A stretch of DNA of 64,000 nt from positions 1,240,001-1,304,000 of the forward strand of contig NZ_CP108464.1 of the NCBI RefSeq assembly GCF_036226405.1, in the 5' to 3' direction. Of the stretch, positions 9,960-17,831 are shown piece after piece. The notes under the pieces were generated by a model that saw nothing but the letters and a program-made list of their open reading frames with translations, made no database searches and was not told where the DNA came from. Position numbers and translations under genes: made by a program. This DNA is from Streptomyces sp. NBC_01260. Its GTDB lineage: Bacteria > Actinomycetota > Actinomycetes > Streptomycetales > Streptomycetaceae. Within the stretch, counting starts at the first letter, position 1. The number at the start of each line of letters is the position of its first letter.

Positions 9960-9991
9960 TCACCACCGCGGTTGCGGGACGGGGAAGCCGC
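9924..9991. terminator. 19-bp perfect inverted repeat between convergent genes
   Basis: Arms 9924-9942 and 9973-9991 are perfectly complementary over 19 bp with a 30-nt loop. The left arm is coding sequence of the transporter, whose stop lies in the loop. The right arm lies 31 bp beyond the TerD-family stop. It is probably a bidirectional terminator. Confidence 0.75.
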
Positions 9992-10022
9992 GTTCCGGGA
10001 ACACGCCCCGGCTGTCTGCCGG

Positions 10023-10607
10023 CTACTTGCTCACGGCGAAACGCATCAGGGCCTGCTCGTCGCCCTGCTTGATCTTCCCGGTCTCGTTGATCACCTCGAG
10101 CTTCCAGCTCCCGCCGACGCGGAACGCCTTGGCCACGGCGCAGCCGTTGTCGTTGCTGAGCAGGCTCGGCCAGATGTCGGCGACCTGCTGGGTGGTGCCG
10201 CCCGTCGCGTCGTACACCTTGAAGCTGATGTTGCGCGCGTTCTGGAAGGAGCTGTGCTTCTTGTACGCCGCGGCGATGAAGACGATGGACGTGATGTTGG
10301 ACGGCACCCTGGCGAAGTCGACGGTCACGGTCTCGTCGTCGCCGTCACCACGCCCGGTCTGGTTGTCGCCGCTGTGCGCCAGCGAGCCGTTGCCCAGCGG
10401 GTCCAGCGAGTCCAGCCCGGCCAGCCGCACCGGCTCCGCGCCCTGCACCGCGATGGCGATGAGGTCGAGGTCGGTGCCCTTCTTCTGACGCAGCTTCCCC
10501 ATCAGCCCGCCACTGCTGCCGACAGTGGGATCCCAGGACACCCCGATGGACAGATGGGTCACCCCGTCCAGATCCGCGGGGCCGTCTTCCTTCTTCAACG
10601 TGATCAT
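10023..10607 (-). CDS. TerD-family calcium-binding stress protein
   Basis: A 194-aa TerD-fold protein (MITLKKEDGPADLDGVTHLSIGVSWD ... HSGDNQTGRGDGDDETVTVDFARVP ... FAVSK). The acidic stretch GDGDDE is the Ca2+-binding loop typical of the family. TerD proteins are cytoplasmic and linked to tellurite, oxidative and envelope stress and to differentiation in Streptomyces. Start ATG 10607 has AGAGGA upstream. It is a single gene here, with no other ter genes nearby, so it is a stand-alone paralogue rather than part of a tellurite operon. Confidence 0.93.
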   Translation of the reverse strand: MITLKKEDGPADLDGVTHLSIGVSWDPTVGSSGGLMGKLRQKKGTDLDLIAIAVQGAEPVRLAGLDSLDPLGNGSLAHSGDNQTGRGDGDDETVTVDFARVPSNITSIVFIAAAYKKHSSFQNARNISFKVYDATGGTTQQVADIWPSLLSNDNGCAVAKAFRVGGSWKLEVINETGKIKQGDEQALMRFAVSK

Positions 10608-10760
10608 GCGTGATCCTCTTCGTGGCGAGATTCCCTACAGGTCGAGTGTGCCTGGTGTCTTCCGCGCGCAGCCCACCAGGGGCAAAATTTCGACCAAGTG
10701 TTTGACGCCACGGGACAGATTGTCCTGCGTCGGCAGGATGTCACCGGACATGGGCACGTG

Positions 10761-10857
10761 CTAAGGGCGTGCAGAGCATTAACTTGCGTGTTGTAGCCCT
10801 TGACGCCGCTGCTCAAGCAGGGTGTTCGACAGCAAGTTGTTTACCGGCACGCCCTAA
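10761..10857. repeat. Miniature inverted-repeat element left of the IS
   Basis: The two ends are inverted copies: AGGGCGTGC near 10764 matches GCACGCCCT near 10847-10855, and a second block AACTTGC (10780-10786) matches GCAAGTT (10832-10838). A small hairpin (CTGCTCAAGCAG) lies between them. The left edge carries CTAA and the right edge ends in the CTAA duplicated by the IS. It is non-coding and probably a non-autonomous element or an IS remnant. Confidence 0.5.
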
Positions 10858-10865
10858 CTTGATCT

Positions 10866-12323
10866 TTAACCTGTGCGGCGTGGACGTGGAGTCGTTGGCT
10901 TCTTCGTCCGTCGCTTTGTGGAGTCTGGTTTGCCGACTGTGTGCACGTCATAGCGTGCGGTGGGTTGGTTGTTTCTGCGGCCGGGTGGCCGTCCTGGGCC
11001 GGGCTGAGAGGATTTCGGTGCTCCGGCTGGGCAGGCGGCCTTCGGCCGGAGGTGCCGAAAATCGCGGCGGACTCGTGCAGGGGTAAGCCTGTCCGCGGGA
11101 CTTGGCTTCTCCCAGGGTCGGCGCAGGTCCGCCGCCAGGGGGCGGGCGAGCCGGAGCTGGGTGAAGACCACGAGGATCAGCCAGGTCCAGCGGTCGGCGG
11201 CTTCGGGGCTGCGGATCTTCGGGCAGGTCCAGCCCAGGGTCTGTTTGAACAGCCGGAAGGTGTGCTCGATATCGAAGCGCCGCAGGAATGCCTGCCAGAG
11301 CAGATCGACTTCCGCCTCAGTGGCGTCGAGCCCTGACCACCACAGCCAGACCGGCTTCGGTGTTGCCCCGCTGGGCAGGTGCTCGACCTGCAAACGGATC
11401 ACCGTGCCCTCGATAACCGGCAAAGCACCCAGCTGAGCGGTCCAGGCCGAGCGATGGGTCAGTCTCGGGTGGAGCCGGTCCCAGGCCCGGGCGACGGCGG
11501 TGCCATAGAGGCGGGTTGCGGTCACCGTCTGCGCGTCGGGAGTGTTCCAGGTGGACGGGTCACCGAATACGAACTCGCCGCCATGGCGGGGCGGCCGACC
11601 CCGGACACCGGGTTCGCGGGGCGGGACCGACCGTCGCAGGACACGGTCCGAACGCATCCGGCCCAGCACCTGCACCGGTAGATCCTTGAGCAGGAAGGCC
11701 AGGCGGGGCACGTCGTAGCCGGCGTCCACGACGATCAGGATCTCCGGGTCGCCGTCCTTCCACTGCCCCGCCGCGATCAGCCGCTCGACGAGATCGCGCA
11801 TCTGCCCGGCAGTGACGGTGGCGGCGTCATCGCCCGGTGCCAGACGCAGTGCGTCCAGCGGTGCGGTCCAGGAACTGCGGCCCGTCTCCAGCGCGCAGAT
11901 CACCGAGTAGGGCCAGCCGGGCACGGGAATGTGCTGGTCCCTGCCCCGTCCGTAGGTGTGGCACAGAATCCGCTGCGGTGAGGTGTGGGCACTGGGCCGC
12001 AGCCAGCAGGTCAGGTCGGCGGCCAGGACCAGCCGGCCGTCCGCCGCCCGTGGCAGCGGCACCGTGGCCAGGCCCCGTCGCAGCCGGGCGACGTCGACCC
12101 GGCCCGCGGACAGGGCGTCGTAGAGCCCGCCATGCCCGCGACGGTGTTCACCCACCAGCGACAGTTCCACCAGCGACCGGACCGGACCATCCGCGCACAA
12201 CACCGCGTCCGCGAGTTCGAACAACGCATCCGCACGCTTGGTCAGACAGGAGTAGAACTCACCCCGGAAGCGTGACAGTTCCGCAAACGGATCCTGCCCG
12301 ACAGCATGATGCGACAGACTCAT
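10866..12323 (-). CDS. IS701/IS4-superfamily DDE transposase
   Basis: A 485-aa transposase. Candidate catalytic Asp residues are in LAADLTCWL and ILIVVDAGYD. The Glu lies in RRFDIEHTFRLFKQTLGW, which satisfies the R-(3)-E-(6)-K signature of the IS4 superfamily. The C-terminus is a basic, Pro-rich tail (KRRTKKPTTPRPRRTG). I chose the ATG at 12323 with GAAGG upstream; a GTG two codons earlier would sit on the ribosome site. No frameshift is seen. Just upstream, a strong hairpin covers the ribosome-binding site and may limit expression from outside promoters. Confidence 0.9.
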   Translation of the reverse strand: MSLSHHAVGQDPFAELSRFRGEFYSCLTKRADALFELADAVLCADGPVRSLVELSLVGEHRRGHGGLYDALSAGRVDVARLRRGLATVPLPRAADGRLVLAADLTCWLRPSAHTSPQRILCHTYGRGRDQHIPVPGWPYSVICALETGRSSWTAPLDALRLAPGDDAATVTAGQMRDLVERLIAAGQWKDGDPEILIVVDAGYDVPRLAFLLKDLPVQVLGRMRSDRVLRRSVPPREPGVRGRPPRHGGEFVFGDPSTWNTPDAQTVTATRLYGTAVARAWDRLHPRLTHRSAWTAQLGALPVIEGTVIRLQVEHLPSGATPKPVWLWWSGLDATEAEVDLLWQAFLRRFDIEHTFRLFKQTLGWTCPKIRSPEAADRWTWLILVVFTQLRLARPLAADLRRPWEKPSPADRLTPARVRRDFRHLRPKAACPAGAPKSSQPGPGRPPGRRNNQPTARYDVHTVGKPDSTKRRTKKPTTPRPRRTG

Positions 12324-12329
12324 CCCCAC

Positions 12330-12387
12330 GGCCTTCGTGCTGAGCGTTGTGTGTTCCTTGGTCGGATCACATGCTCAGCCGAAGGCC
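12330..12387 (-). promoter_or_regulatory. Hairpin masking the transposase ribosome-binding site
   Basis: GGCCTTCGTGCTGAGC (12330-12345) pairs with 12373-12387 over 15 bp with one bulged base. On the transposase strand the right-hand side of this hairpin contains the GAAGG ribosome site. Transcripts entering from outside the IS would fold it and hide the site. Transcripts starting inside the loop would not. Confidence 0.5.
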
Positions 12388-12463
12388 GCCCGTGTGTACG
12401 GCAGTTACCAATCCGAGTGATCAAGTACGACGCACCGTTCGGACCCCGAGGTTAAAGATCAAG

Positions 12464-12631
12464 CTAAGGGCTGTCCCGCAATTCCTGGCGGATCAGCGCG
12501 CGGCGTCAGATGCGGTGCATCGCAAGGCGGAGGGGCGTCCGCATACTGGATGTATGTGGACGTTCCGACAACGCGGCGAGGTGCCGTAGCTGTCGTCGCG
12601 CGCCCGCCGGGGATTGCGGGACGGCCCTTAG
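12464..12631. repeat. 168-bp palindromic MITE-like element
   Basis: The outer 28 bp of each end are inverted copies (12464-12491 and 12604-12631, 25 of 28 matching), beginning CTAAGGGC. At the exact centre is a further hairpin (arms 12536-12546 and 12552-12562, one mismatch). The intervening segments are partly complementary too, so the whole element can fold into one long stem. It has TA at each edge and no coding capacity. The 122 bp from 12632 to the next gene show nothing further. Confidence 0.65.
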
Positions 12632-12753
12632 GGGTCCCGAGATGTCAAGACTCCCGGAGCGCTCAAGGGCTCGACGCCCGAGCCGCCGCGGCCCGGCCGG
12701 AGGAGGATCCGCTCGCTGTGCCGGCCGCCGCAGTGGGGCGGGCCGGCCCCTGC

Positions 12754-12984
12754 TCATCCGGCCGGTGCCCGCACCACCAGCGGCGTCCCGAGGAGCTGGT
12801 GCCCGCCGCTGGCGAGCATGCGTACCTCTCCGCGCTCACTGATCTCCGCCCGGACGATCCCGGTCTCGTCCTCATAGACCGGGTATCCGCCGGCCCCGGC
12901 CTGTGCGGTGCGCCGGACGGTCACCGTGTCGTCCTCGACCGCGGACGACTGAAATACCAGTTGGTAGCTCTCCGGGTAATCCAT
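12754..12984 (-). CDS. DUF6296-family small protein
   Basis: A 76-aa protein (MDYPESYQLVFQSSAVEDDTV ... YPVYEDETGIVRAEISERGEVRMLASGGHQ). It matches the small Streptomyces family DUF6296, of unknown function. It has no membrane segment. Start ATG 12984 has GGAGAGG upstream. It is divergent from the DUF5709 gene across about 270 bp that hold no other visible gene. Confidence 0.75.
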   Translation of the reverse strand: MDYPESYQLVFQSSAVEDDTVTVRRTAQAGAGGYPVYEDETGIVRAEISERGEVRMLASGGHQLLGTPLVVRAPAG

Positions 12985-13257
12985 GACGGCCTCTCCGTGG
13001 CTGCGTCGGCGGACGGCCTCTCCACGCGGTTTTCCGTGCCGGTCCCGCCCTGGGGGGGCGCTCGGGCCCACACCAACCATCCTCCCTCACTCCGGCCGTC
13101 GCCGCCCATCCGCTGCCGCACGGCTGCGGGTCCGCTGCCGGGCCCCCTATCCTGAAGAGGTACGGGAGGTTCGAAGGCAATTGGGCTGCTGTGCCCCCCT
13201 TCTCCCGCGTCGTACGTGGGCATGACCGGGATCCCCGACATCGGAAAGGGACTCATC

Positions 13258-13710
13258 ATGAAGGATGCCGACCGGGGCGACGAGGTCTACCAGCCCCAGC
13301 AGCCGGAGGCCTCCGACCCCGCAGATCTGCTCGACGCGGAAGACACCCTGGACAACCGCGATGTCGCCGACGTCCTGGACGAGGGGTACTCGCCGCCCGA
13401 GCGGCCGTGGGCGGTGGAGGACCGGGGCACCACCGCGTCCGAACAGCACAGCGGCGAGACCCTGGAGGGCCGGCTGGCCCGGGAGCTGCCCGAGATCTCC
13501 GGCGAGCCCGGTGACGGCGTGGGCGATGTCCCGGACGGAAACGGCGAGCCCTGGGACGGCGAGGTCGGGACCGTACGTGCCGGGCGCCTCACCAGGGAGC
13601 TGGACCGCAACGACCCGGACACCACGGCGGGCGAGGACGTCGGGATCGACGGCGCGGCGGCATCGGCCGAGGAGGCCGCCATGCATGTCGTTCCGGACGG
13701 CCAGGTGTAA
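13258..13710 (+). CDS. DUF5709-family acidic protein
   Basis: A 150-aa, very acidic, probably disordered protein (DADRGDEVYQPQQPEASDP ... DEGYSPPERPWAVEDRGTT). The DEGYSPPE-type segment is typical of the actinobacterial DUF5709 family. ATG 13258 follows GGAAAGGGA. No enzyme motif is seen. It is the first of three same-strand genes (13258, 13796, 14764) spaced by 85-125 bp, all of stress-protein character; a shared role is only inferred. Confidence 0.8.
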   Translation: MKDADRGDEVYQPQQPEASDPADLLDAEDTLDNRDVADVLDEGYSPPERPWAVEDRGTTASEQHSGETLEGRLARELPEISGEPGDGVGDVPDGNGEPWDGEVGTVRAGRLTRELDRNDPDTTAGEDVGIDGAAASAEEAAMHVVPDGQV

Positions 13711-13795
13711 CCGCGGCCGTGGCCCGGGAACCCGCCGCGCTCCCCCGCCACTTCGCCCGTCCGTCGTGGCACCGCCGTACCGAGGGAGAGTCAAC

Positions 13796-14638
13796 ATGCC
13801 GTACATCACCGTCGGCCGGGAGAACTCCGCCGATATCGAGCTGTACTACGAGGACCACGGCGCGGGCAGGCCGGTCGTCCTGATCCACGGGTTCCCGCTG
13901 AGCGGCGCGTCGTGGGAGAAGCAGCTCCCGGTCCTGCTCGGCGCCGGGTACCGGGTCATCACCTACGACCGGCGCGGTTTCGGCCGGTCGAGCAGGCCCG
14001 TCACCGGGTACGACTACGACACGTTCACCGAGGACCTGAGCACCGTGATGGAGATGCTCGATCTCCAGGACGCGGTGCTGGCCGGGTTCTCCATGGGTAC
14101 CGGCGAGGTCACCCGCTACCTCGGCAACCACGGCTCGCGCCGGGTCGGCCTGGCGGTCCTGGTGGCTCCCGTGCCGCCCTACCTGCTGAAGGCGGACGAC
14201 AACCCCGCCGGCGTCGACCAGAGCGTCTTCGACAGCATCATGCGCGCTGCCTTCGCGGACCGGCCCGCCTATCTGACGGCGTTCCTTGATGACTTCAACA
14301 ACACCGACAAGCTCGGCGGCACCCGGATCAGCGAACAGGCCCTGCGGATGCAGTGGAACGTGGCGGCGGACGCCTCCGCCCACGCCACGCTGGCCTGTGT
14401 ACCGACGTGGCTGACTGACTTCCGCGACGACCTGCCGAAGAACGACGTGCCGACGCTGGTCGTGCAGGGCGACGAGGACCGCATCCTGCCCATCGACTCC
14501 ACCGGGCGGCGGCTGCCGGACCTCATTCCTGACAGCCGCCTCGTGGAGATCCCGGGCGGTCCGCACAACATCGGCTGGACCCACGCCGAGGAGCTCAACA
14601 CCGCGCTGATGGGCTTCCTGGACGATCACCGGCGCTGA
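13796..14638 (+). CDS. Alpha/beta hydrolase, cofactor-free haloperoxidase type
   Basis: A 280-aa alpha/beta-hydrolase. The nucleophile is Ser99 in GFSMGTGE, with acid Asp228 (VQGDEDRILP) and His257 (PGGPHNIGWTH) completing the triad. HGFPLSG near residue 31 gives the oxyanion hole. The sequence is of the non-haem chloroperoxidase/esterase group. These make peracids in vitro; the physiological substrate is not known. Start ATG 13796 has GAGGGAGAG upstream. Confidence 0.9.
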   Translation: MPYITVGRENSADIELYYEDHGAGRPVVLIHGFPLSGASWEKQLPVLLGAGYRVITYDRRGFGRSSRPVTGYDYDTFTEDLSTVMEMLDLQDAVLAGFSMGTGEVTRYLGNHGSRRVGLAVLVAPVPPYLLKADDNPAGVDQSVFDSIMRAAFADRPAYLTAFLDDFNNTDKLGGTRISEQALRMQWNVAADASAHATLACVPTWLTDFRDDLPKNDVPTLVVQGDEDRILPIDSTGRRLPDLIPDSRLVEIPGGPHNIGWTHAEELNTALMGFLDDHRR

Positions 14639-14763
14639 CCGGCCCGTTGCCGGAGGCGTCGTTACCCCGGAGGTAATCGACCCGTTCCACGATGTCGGAC
14701 ATCGTGTTCCTCACCAGCACAACGCGCCCGGCCCACCGGCCGGGGCCGATGAGAGGAACCACG

Positions 14764-15132
14764 ATGACCTCGTACGACGACGCCGTCCAGCGCTACTTCG
14801 CCGCCTGGAACGCCGCCACCCCCGAGGAGCTGGAGAAGGCTGTCGCCGAGGCCTTCACCGAGGATGCCACCTACATCGACCCGCTGGCCGATGTGCGGGG
14901 ACACGACGAGCTGGCGGCCGCGATCAGCGGCGCCCAGCAGCAGTTCCCCGGCTTCGCCTTCCGCCCGGCCGGGGCCGTCGACGGGCACCACTCCCTCGTC
15001 CGCTTCAGCTGGGAACTGGTCGCCGCGGCGGACGGCTCGGCGCCCGTCGCCGGTTCGGACGTGATCACTCTCGCGGACGACGGGCGGATCAGCTCGGTGA
15101 GCGGATTCCTGGACCGGGTACCGGCCGTCTGA
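14764..15132 (+). CDS. NTF2-like (SnoaL-type) protein
   Basis: A 122-aa single-domain protein (YDDAVQRYFAAWNAAT ... FTEDATYIDPLADVRGHDEL ... GFAFRPAGAVDGHHSLVRFSWELV) with the helix-then-curved-sheet pattern of the NTF2/SnoaL fold. Such proteins may be isomerases, hydrolases or ligand binders; this one is unassigned. ATG 14764 has GAGAGG upstream. It follows the haloperoxidase-like gene on the same strand. Confidence 0.8.
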   Translation: MTSYDDAVQRYFAAWNAATPEELEKAVAEAFTEDATYIDPLADVRGHDELAAAISGAQQQFPGFAFRPAGAVDGHHSLVRFSWELVAAADGSAPVAGSDVITLADDGRISSVSGFLDRVPAV

Positions 15133-15304
15133 CTCCCGGCGCTGTCCACGACGGGTGCCGGCCCGTCGTTGGGGCGACACGGCGGGCATCCGGCGGGGGC
15201 GTGAACAGCGGCGCCGTGAGCGATGGCGGGGCGTGTCCGGCTCCCGGTCGGCGGCCGGCGCGGGCCGGATGGCGCAGCGATTTCTGGAATTAACCTCTGA
15301 TGCC

Positions 15305-15334
15305 TTGTCATCGCCGGTTCTACGCGCATAGCTT
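15305..15334 (+). promoter_or_regulatory. Vegetative-type promoter of the secreted nuclease gene
   Basis: TTGTCA (15305-15310), an 18-bp spacer and TAGCTT (15329-15334) lie about 35 bp upstream of the nuclease start, with GAGGGG as ribosome site in between. The fit to a sigma-HrdB promoter is fair. The rest of 15133-15368 shows no gene. Confidence 0.5.
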
Positions 15335-15368
15335 GTGCTCCCTCATCACACTCTGAGGGGCAGTATCC

Positions 15369-17795
15369 GTGCGCATATCCAGACCTCGTTCCGTCCTGCT
15401 GGCCGGCGCGGTCGCCGTGACCCTCTCGGCGACCGCGCTGCCCGCCGCCTTCGCGGCCCCGTCCTCGACCGCCGTGATCTCCGAGGTGTACGGGGGCGGC
15501 GGGAACTCGGGGGCGACGCTCACCCGCGACTTCGTCGAGCTGGCCAACGCCGGCTCCGCCGCGTACGACCTGTCCGGGTTCAGCGTCCAGTACCTGCCGG
15601 GGGCGCCGTCCGCCGGTTCGCAGTGGCAGGTGTCCCCGCTCACCGGCGCCGTCGCGCCCGGCGGCCGCTATCTGGTCGCCCAGGCCGCGGGCACCGGCGG
15701 TACCGTCGGCCTGCCCGCCCCGGACGCCACCGGCACCGTCGCGATGGCAGCCGCGAGCGGCACGGTCGCGCTGGTCTCCGGCACCACGGCACTGACCTGC
15801 AAGACGGCGGCCGACTGCGCCTCGGACACCCGTGTCGTGGACCTGGTGGGCTACGGCTCCGCGGTCGTCCGCGAAGGCAGTGGACCGGCGACGGGCGCCT
15901 CCGCCACCGCCTCCGTGGCGCGTGCGGCCTCGCTCGCGGACACCGACGACAACGCCGCCGACCTGTCGGCGGGCGCCCCGACGCCGGTCAACGCGGCCGG
16001 TGAGACGCCCGGCGGCGAGGGCCCCGGCGACCCGGGCAACCCCACCGAGCCCGGCACCGTGCGCGTGCACGACATCCAGGGCACCACCCGGGTCTCCCCG
16101 CTGGACGGCCAGGCGGTGACCGGGGTCCCCGGCGTCGTCACGGCGGTCCGCACCACGGGTTCGCGCGGCTTCTGGATCCAGGACCCCTCGCCGGACGCGG
16201 ACCCCCGTACCTCCGAGGGCGTCCTCGTCTACACCGGCTCCGCCACCCCGACGGTCTCGGTGGGCGACTCGGTCCTGGTCAGCGGCACGGTGGACGAGTA
16301 CTACCCGTCGGCCACCACGCAGTCCATCACCGAGATCACCGCCCCCAGGACCACGGTCCTCTCCTCGGGCAACGCGCTGCCGGCACCGGTGACGCTCAAC
16401 GCGGCCTCGGTGCCCGCCGGCTACGTCCCCTCGGCGGGCGGCGGCTCGATCGACGCGCTGCCCCTCGAACCGGCGACGTACGCGCTCGATCTCTACGAGT
16501 CCCTGGAGGGCACCCGGGTCGAGACCGCCGACACCCGGGTCACGGGCGCCACGAGCTCCTACGGCGAGGTCTGGGTGACCGTCGAGCCCGAGCAGAACCC
16601 GACCCGGCGCGGCGGCACGCTGTACTCCTCGTACACCGACCAGAACACCGGCCGGATCAAGGTGATGTCGCTCGACAGCGCCCGGCGCGTCCCGGTCGCG
16701 AACGTGGGAGACGTGCTGGCCGGCACCACCTCCGGTGTGCTGGACTACGACTCCTTCGGCGGCTACAGCCTCCAGGCCACCCAGCTGGGCACGCTCACCG
16801 ACCGGCACCTGAAGCGTGAGGTCACCAGGAAGCAGAAGCGCGACGAACTCGCCGTCTCCACCTACAACGTGGAGAACCTCGACGCGCTCGACGACCAGGG
16901 CAAGTTCGACACCCTGGCCGAGGGCGTCGCGGTCAACCTGGCCTCCCCCGACATCGTGTCGCTGGAGGAGATCCAGGACGACAACGGCGCGGTCAACAAC
17001 GGCACGGTCGGCTCCGAGGCGACCCTGAAGCGGTTCACGGACGCGATCGTCGCGGCGGGCGGCCCGCGGTACTCCTGGCGCTACGTGGCTCCGCAGGACG
17101 GCAAGGACGGCGGCGAGCCCGGCGGCAACATCCGTAACGTCTTCCTCTTCAACCCCGCCCGGGTCTCCTTCGTGGACCGCGCCGGCGGCGACGCGACCAC
17201 GGCGGTGAAGGCCGTACGGACGAAGAAGGGCGTCACCCTGTCGGCCTCGCCCGCCCGGATCAGCCCGCTGAACGACGCCTGGACCGACAGCCGCAAGCCC
17301 CTCGTCGGCGAGTTCACCTTCCGCGGGGAGCCGGTGTTCGTCATCGGCAACCACTTCACCTCCAAGGGCGGCGACCAGCCCCTGCACGGCCGCTACCAGG
17401 CACCGACGCGCAGCTCGGAGACCAAGCGGGTGAAGCAGGCGGCGGAGGTCAACACCTTCGTCAAGTCACTTCTGGCGGCGGACAAGTCGGCACGGGTCAT
17501 CACGCTCGGCGACCTGAACGACTTCGCGTTCTCGCCGACGATGTCCGCGCTGACCGCCGGGAAGGCGCTCAAGCCGCTGATCAACACGCTGCCTGCGAAC
17601 GAGCGGTACAGCTATGTGTACGAGGGCAACTCGCAGACGCTGGACCACATCCTGACGAGCCCCGGCATCCGGCGCTTCGACTACGACGTGGTGCACATCA
17701 ACGCGGAGTTCGCGGACCAGGCCAGCGACCACGACCCGCAGATCGTGCGGGTGAGGACCGGCGGTTCCGGCCACGGGCACCACGGGCACCACTGA
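15369..17795 (+). CDS. Secreted ExeM/NucH-like endonuclease with lamin-tail domain
   Basis: An 808-aa extracellular nuclease. Residues 1-29 form a signal peptide ending AFA-AP. A lamin-tail domain follows at about 30-200 (STAVISEVYGGGGNSG ... DFVELANAGSAAYDLSGFSVQY). Then comes an OB-like region at about 235-480 and a C-terminal endonuclease/exonuclease/phosphatase domain from about 495 (STYNVENLDAL, SLEEIQDDNG, NHFTSKGGD, LGDLNDF, SDHDPQ). The tail HGHHGHH is His-rich and may bind metal. It probably degrades extracellular DNA for phosphate and nucleosides. It starts at the GTG at 15369. Confidence 0.9.
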   Translation: MRISRPRSVLLAGAVAVTLSATALPAAFAAPSSTAVISEVYGGGGNSGATLTRDFVELANAGSAAYDLSGFSVQYLPGAPSAGSQWQVSPLTGAVAPGGRYLVAQAAGTGGTVGLPAPDATGTVAMAAASGTVALVSGTTALTCKTAADCASDTRVVDLVGYGSAVVREGSGPATGASATASVARAASLADTDDNAADLSAGAPTPVNAAGETPGGEGPGDPGNPTEPGTVRVHDIQGTTRVSPLDGQAVTGVPGVVTAVRTTGSRGFWIQDPSPDADPRTSEGVLVYTGSATPTVSVGDSVLVSGTVDEYYPSATTQSITEITAPRTTVLSSGNALPAPVTLNAASVPAGYVPSAGGGSIDALPLEPATYALDLYESLEGTRVETADTRVTGATSSYGEVWVTVEPEQNPTRRGGTLYSSYTDQNTGRIKVMSLDSARRVPVANVGDVLAGTTSGVLDYDSFGGYSLQATQLGTLTDRHLKREVTRKQKRDELAVSTYNVENLDALDDQGKFDTLAEGVAVNLASPDIVSLEEIQDDNGAVNNGTVGSEATLKRFTDAIVAAGGPRYSWRYVAPQDGKDGGEPGGNIRNVFLFNPARVSFVDRAGGDATTAVKAVRTKKGVTLSASPARISPLNDAWTDSRKPLVGEFTFRGEPVFVIGNHFTSKGGDQPLHGRYQAPTRSSETKRVKQAAEVNTFVKSLLAADKSARVITLGDLNDFAFSPTMSALTAGKALKPLINTLPANERYSYVYEGNSQTLDHILTSPGIRRFDYDVVHINAEFADQASDHDPQIVRVRTGGSGHGHHGHH

Positions 17796-17800
17796 TCCCG

Positions 17801-17831
17801 CGCGGGCGGGCGGCTCAGCCGCCCGCCCGCG
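17801..17831. terminator. Bidirectional terminator with a stop codon in its loop
   Basis: A 14-bp perfect GC stem (17801-17814 with 17818-17831) has the 3-nt loop TCA, which is the stop codon of the minus-strand hydrolase. The hairpin starts 5 bp after the nuclease stop, so it can serve both convergent genes. Confidence 0.75.

Larger units (their letters stand above)
10858..12463 (-). mobile_element. IS701-type insertion sequence, 1606 bp, complete
   Basis: Terminal inverted repeats CTTGATCTTTAACCT (10858-10872) and its complement (12449-12463) are perfect over 15 bp. A 4-bp direct repeat CTAA flanks both sides (10854-10857 and 12464-12467), fitting the YTAR target duplications known for the IS701 family. 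The single transposase fills the element. Intact ends, intact reading frame and matching duplications suggest a recent, possibly active insertion. It landed exactly at the edge of the palindromic repeat at 12464-12631. Confidence 0.85.

Noticed and set aside
14871..17387. 838-codon minus-strand frame opposite the secreted nuclease
   Set aside because: It is antisense to two well-supported genes and has low-complexity composition.
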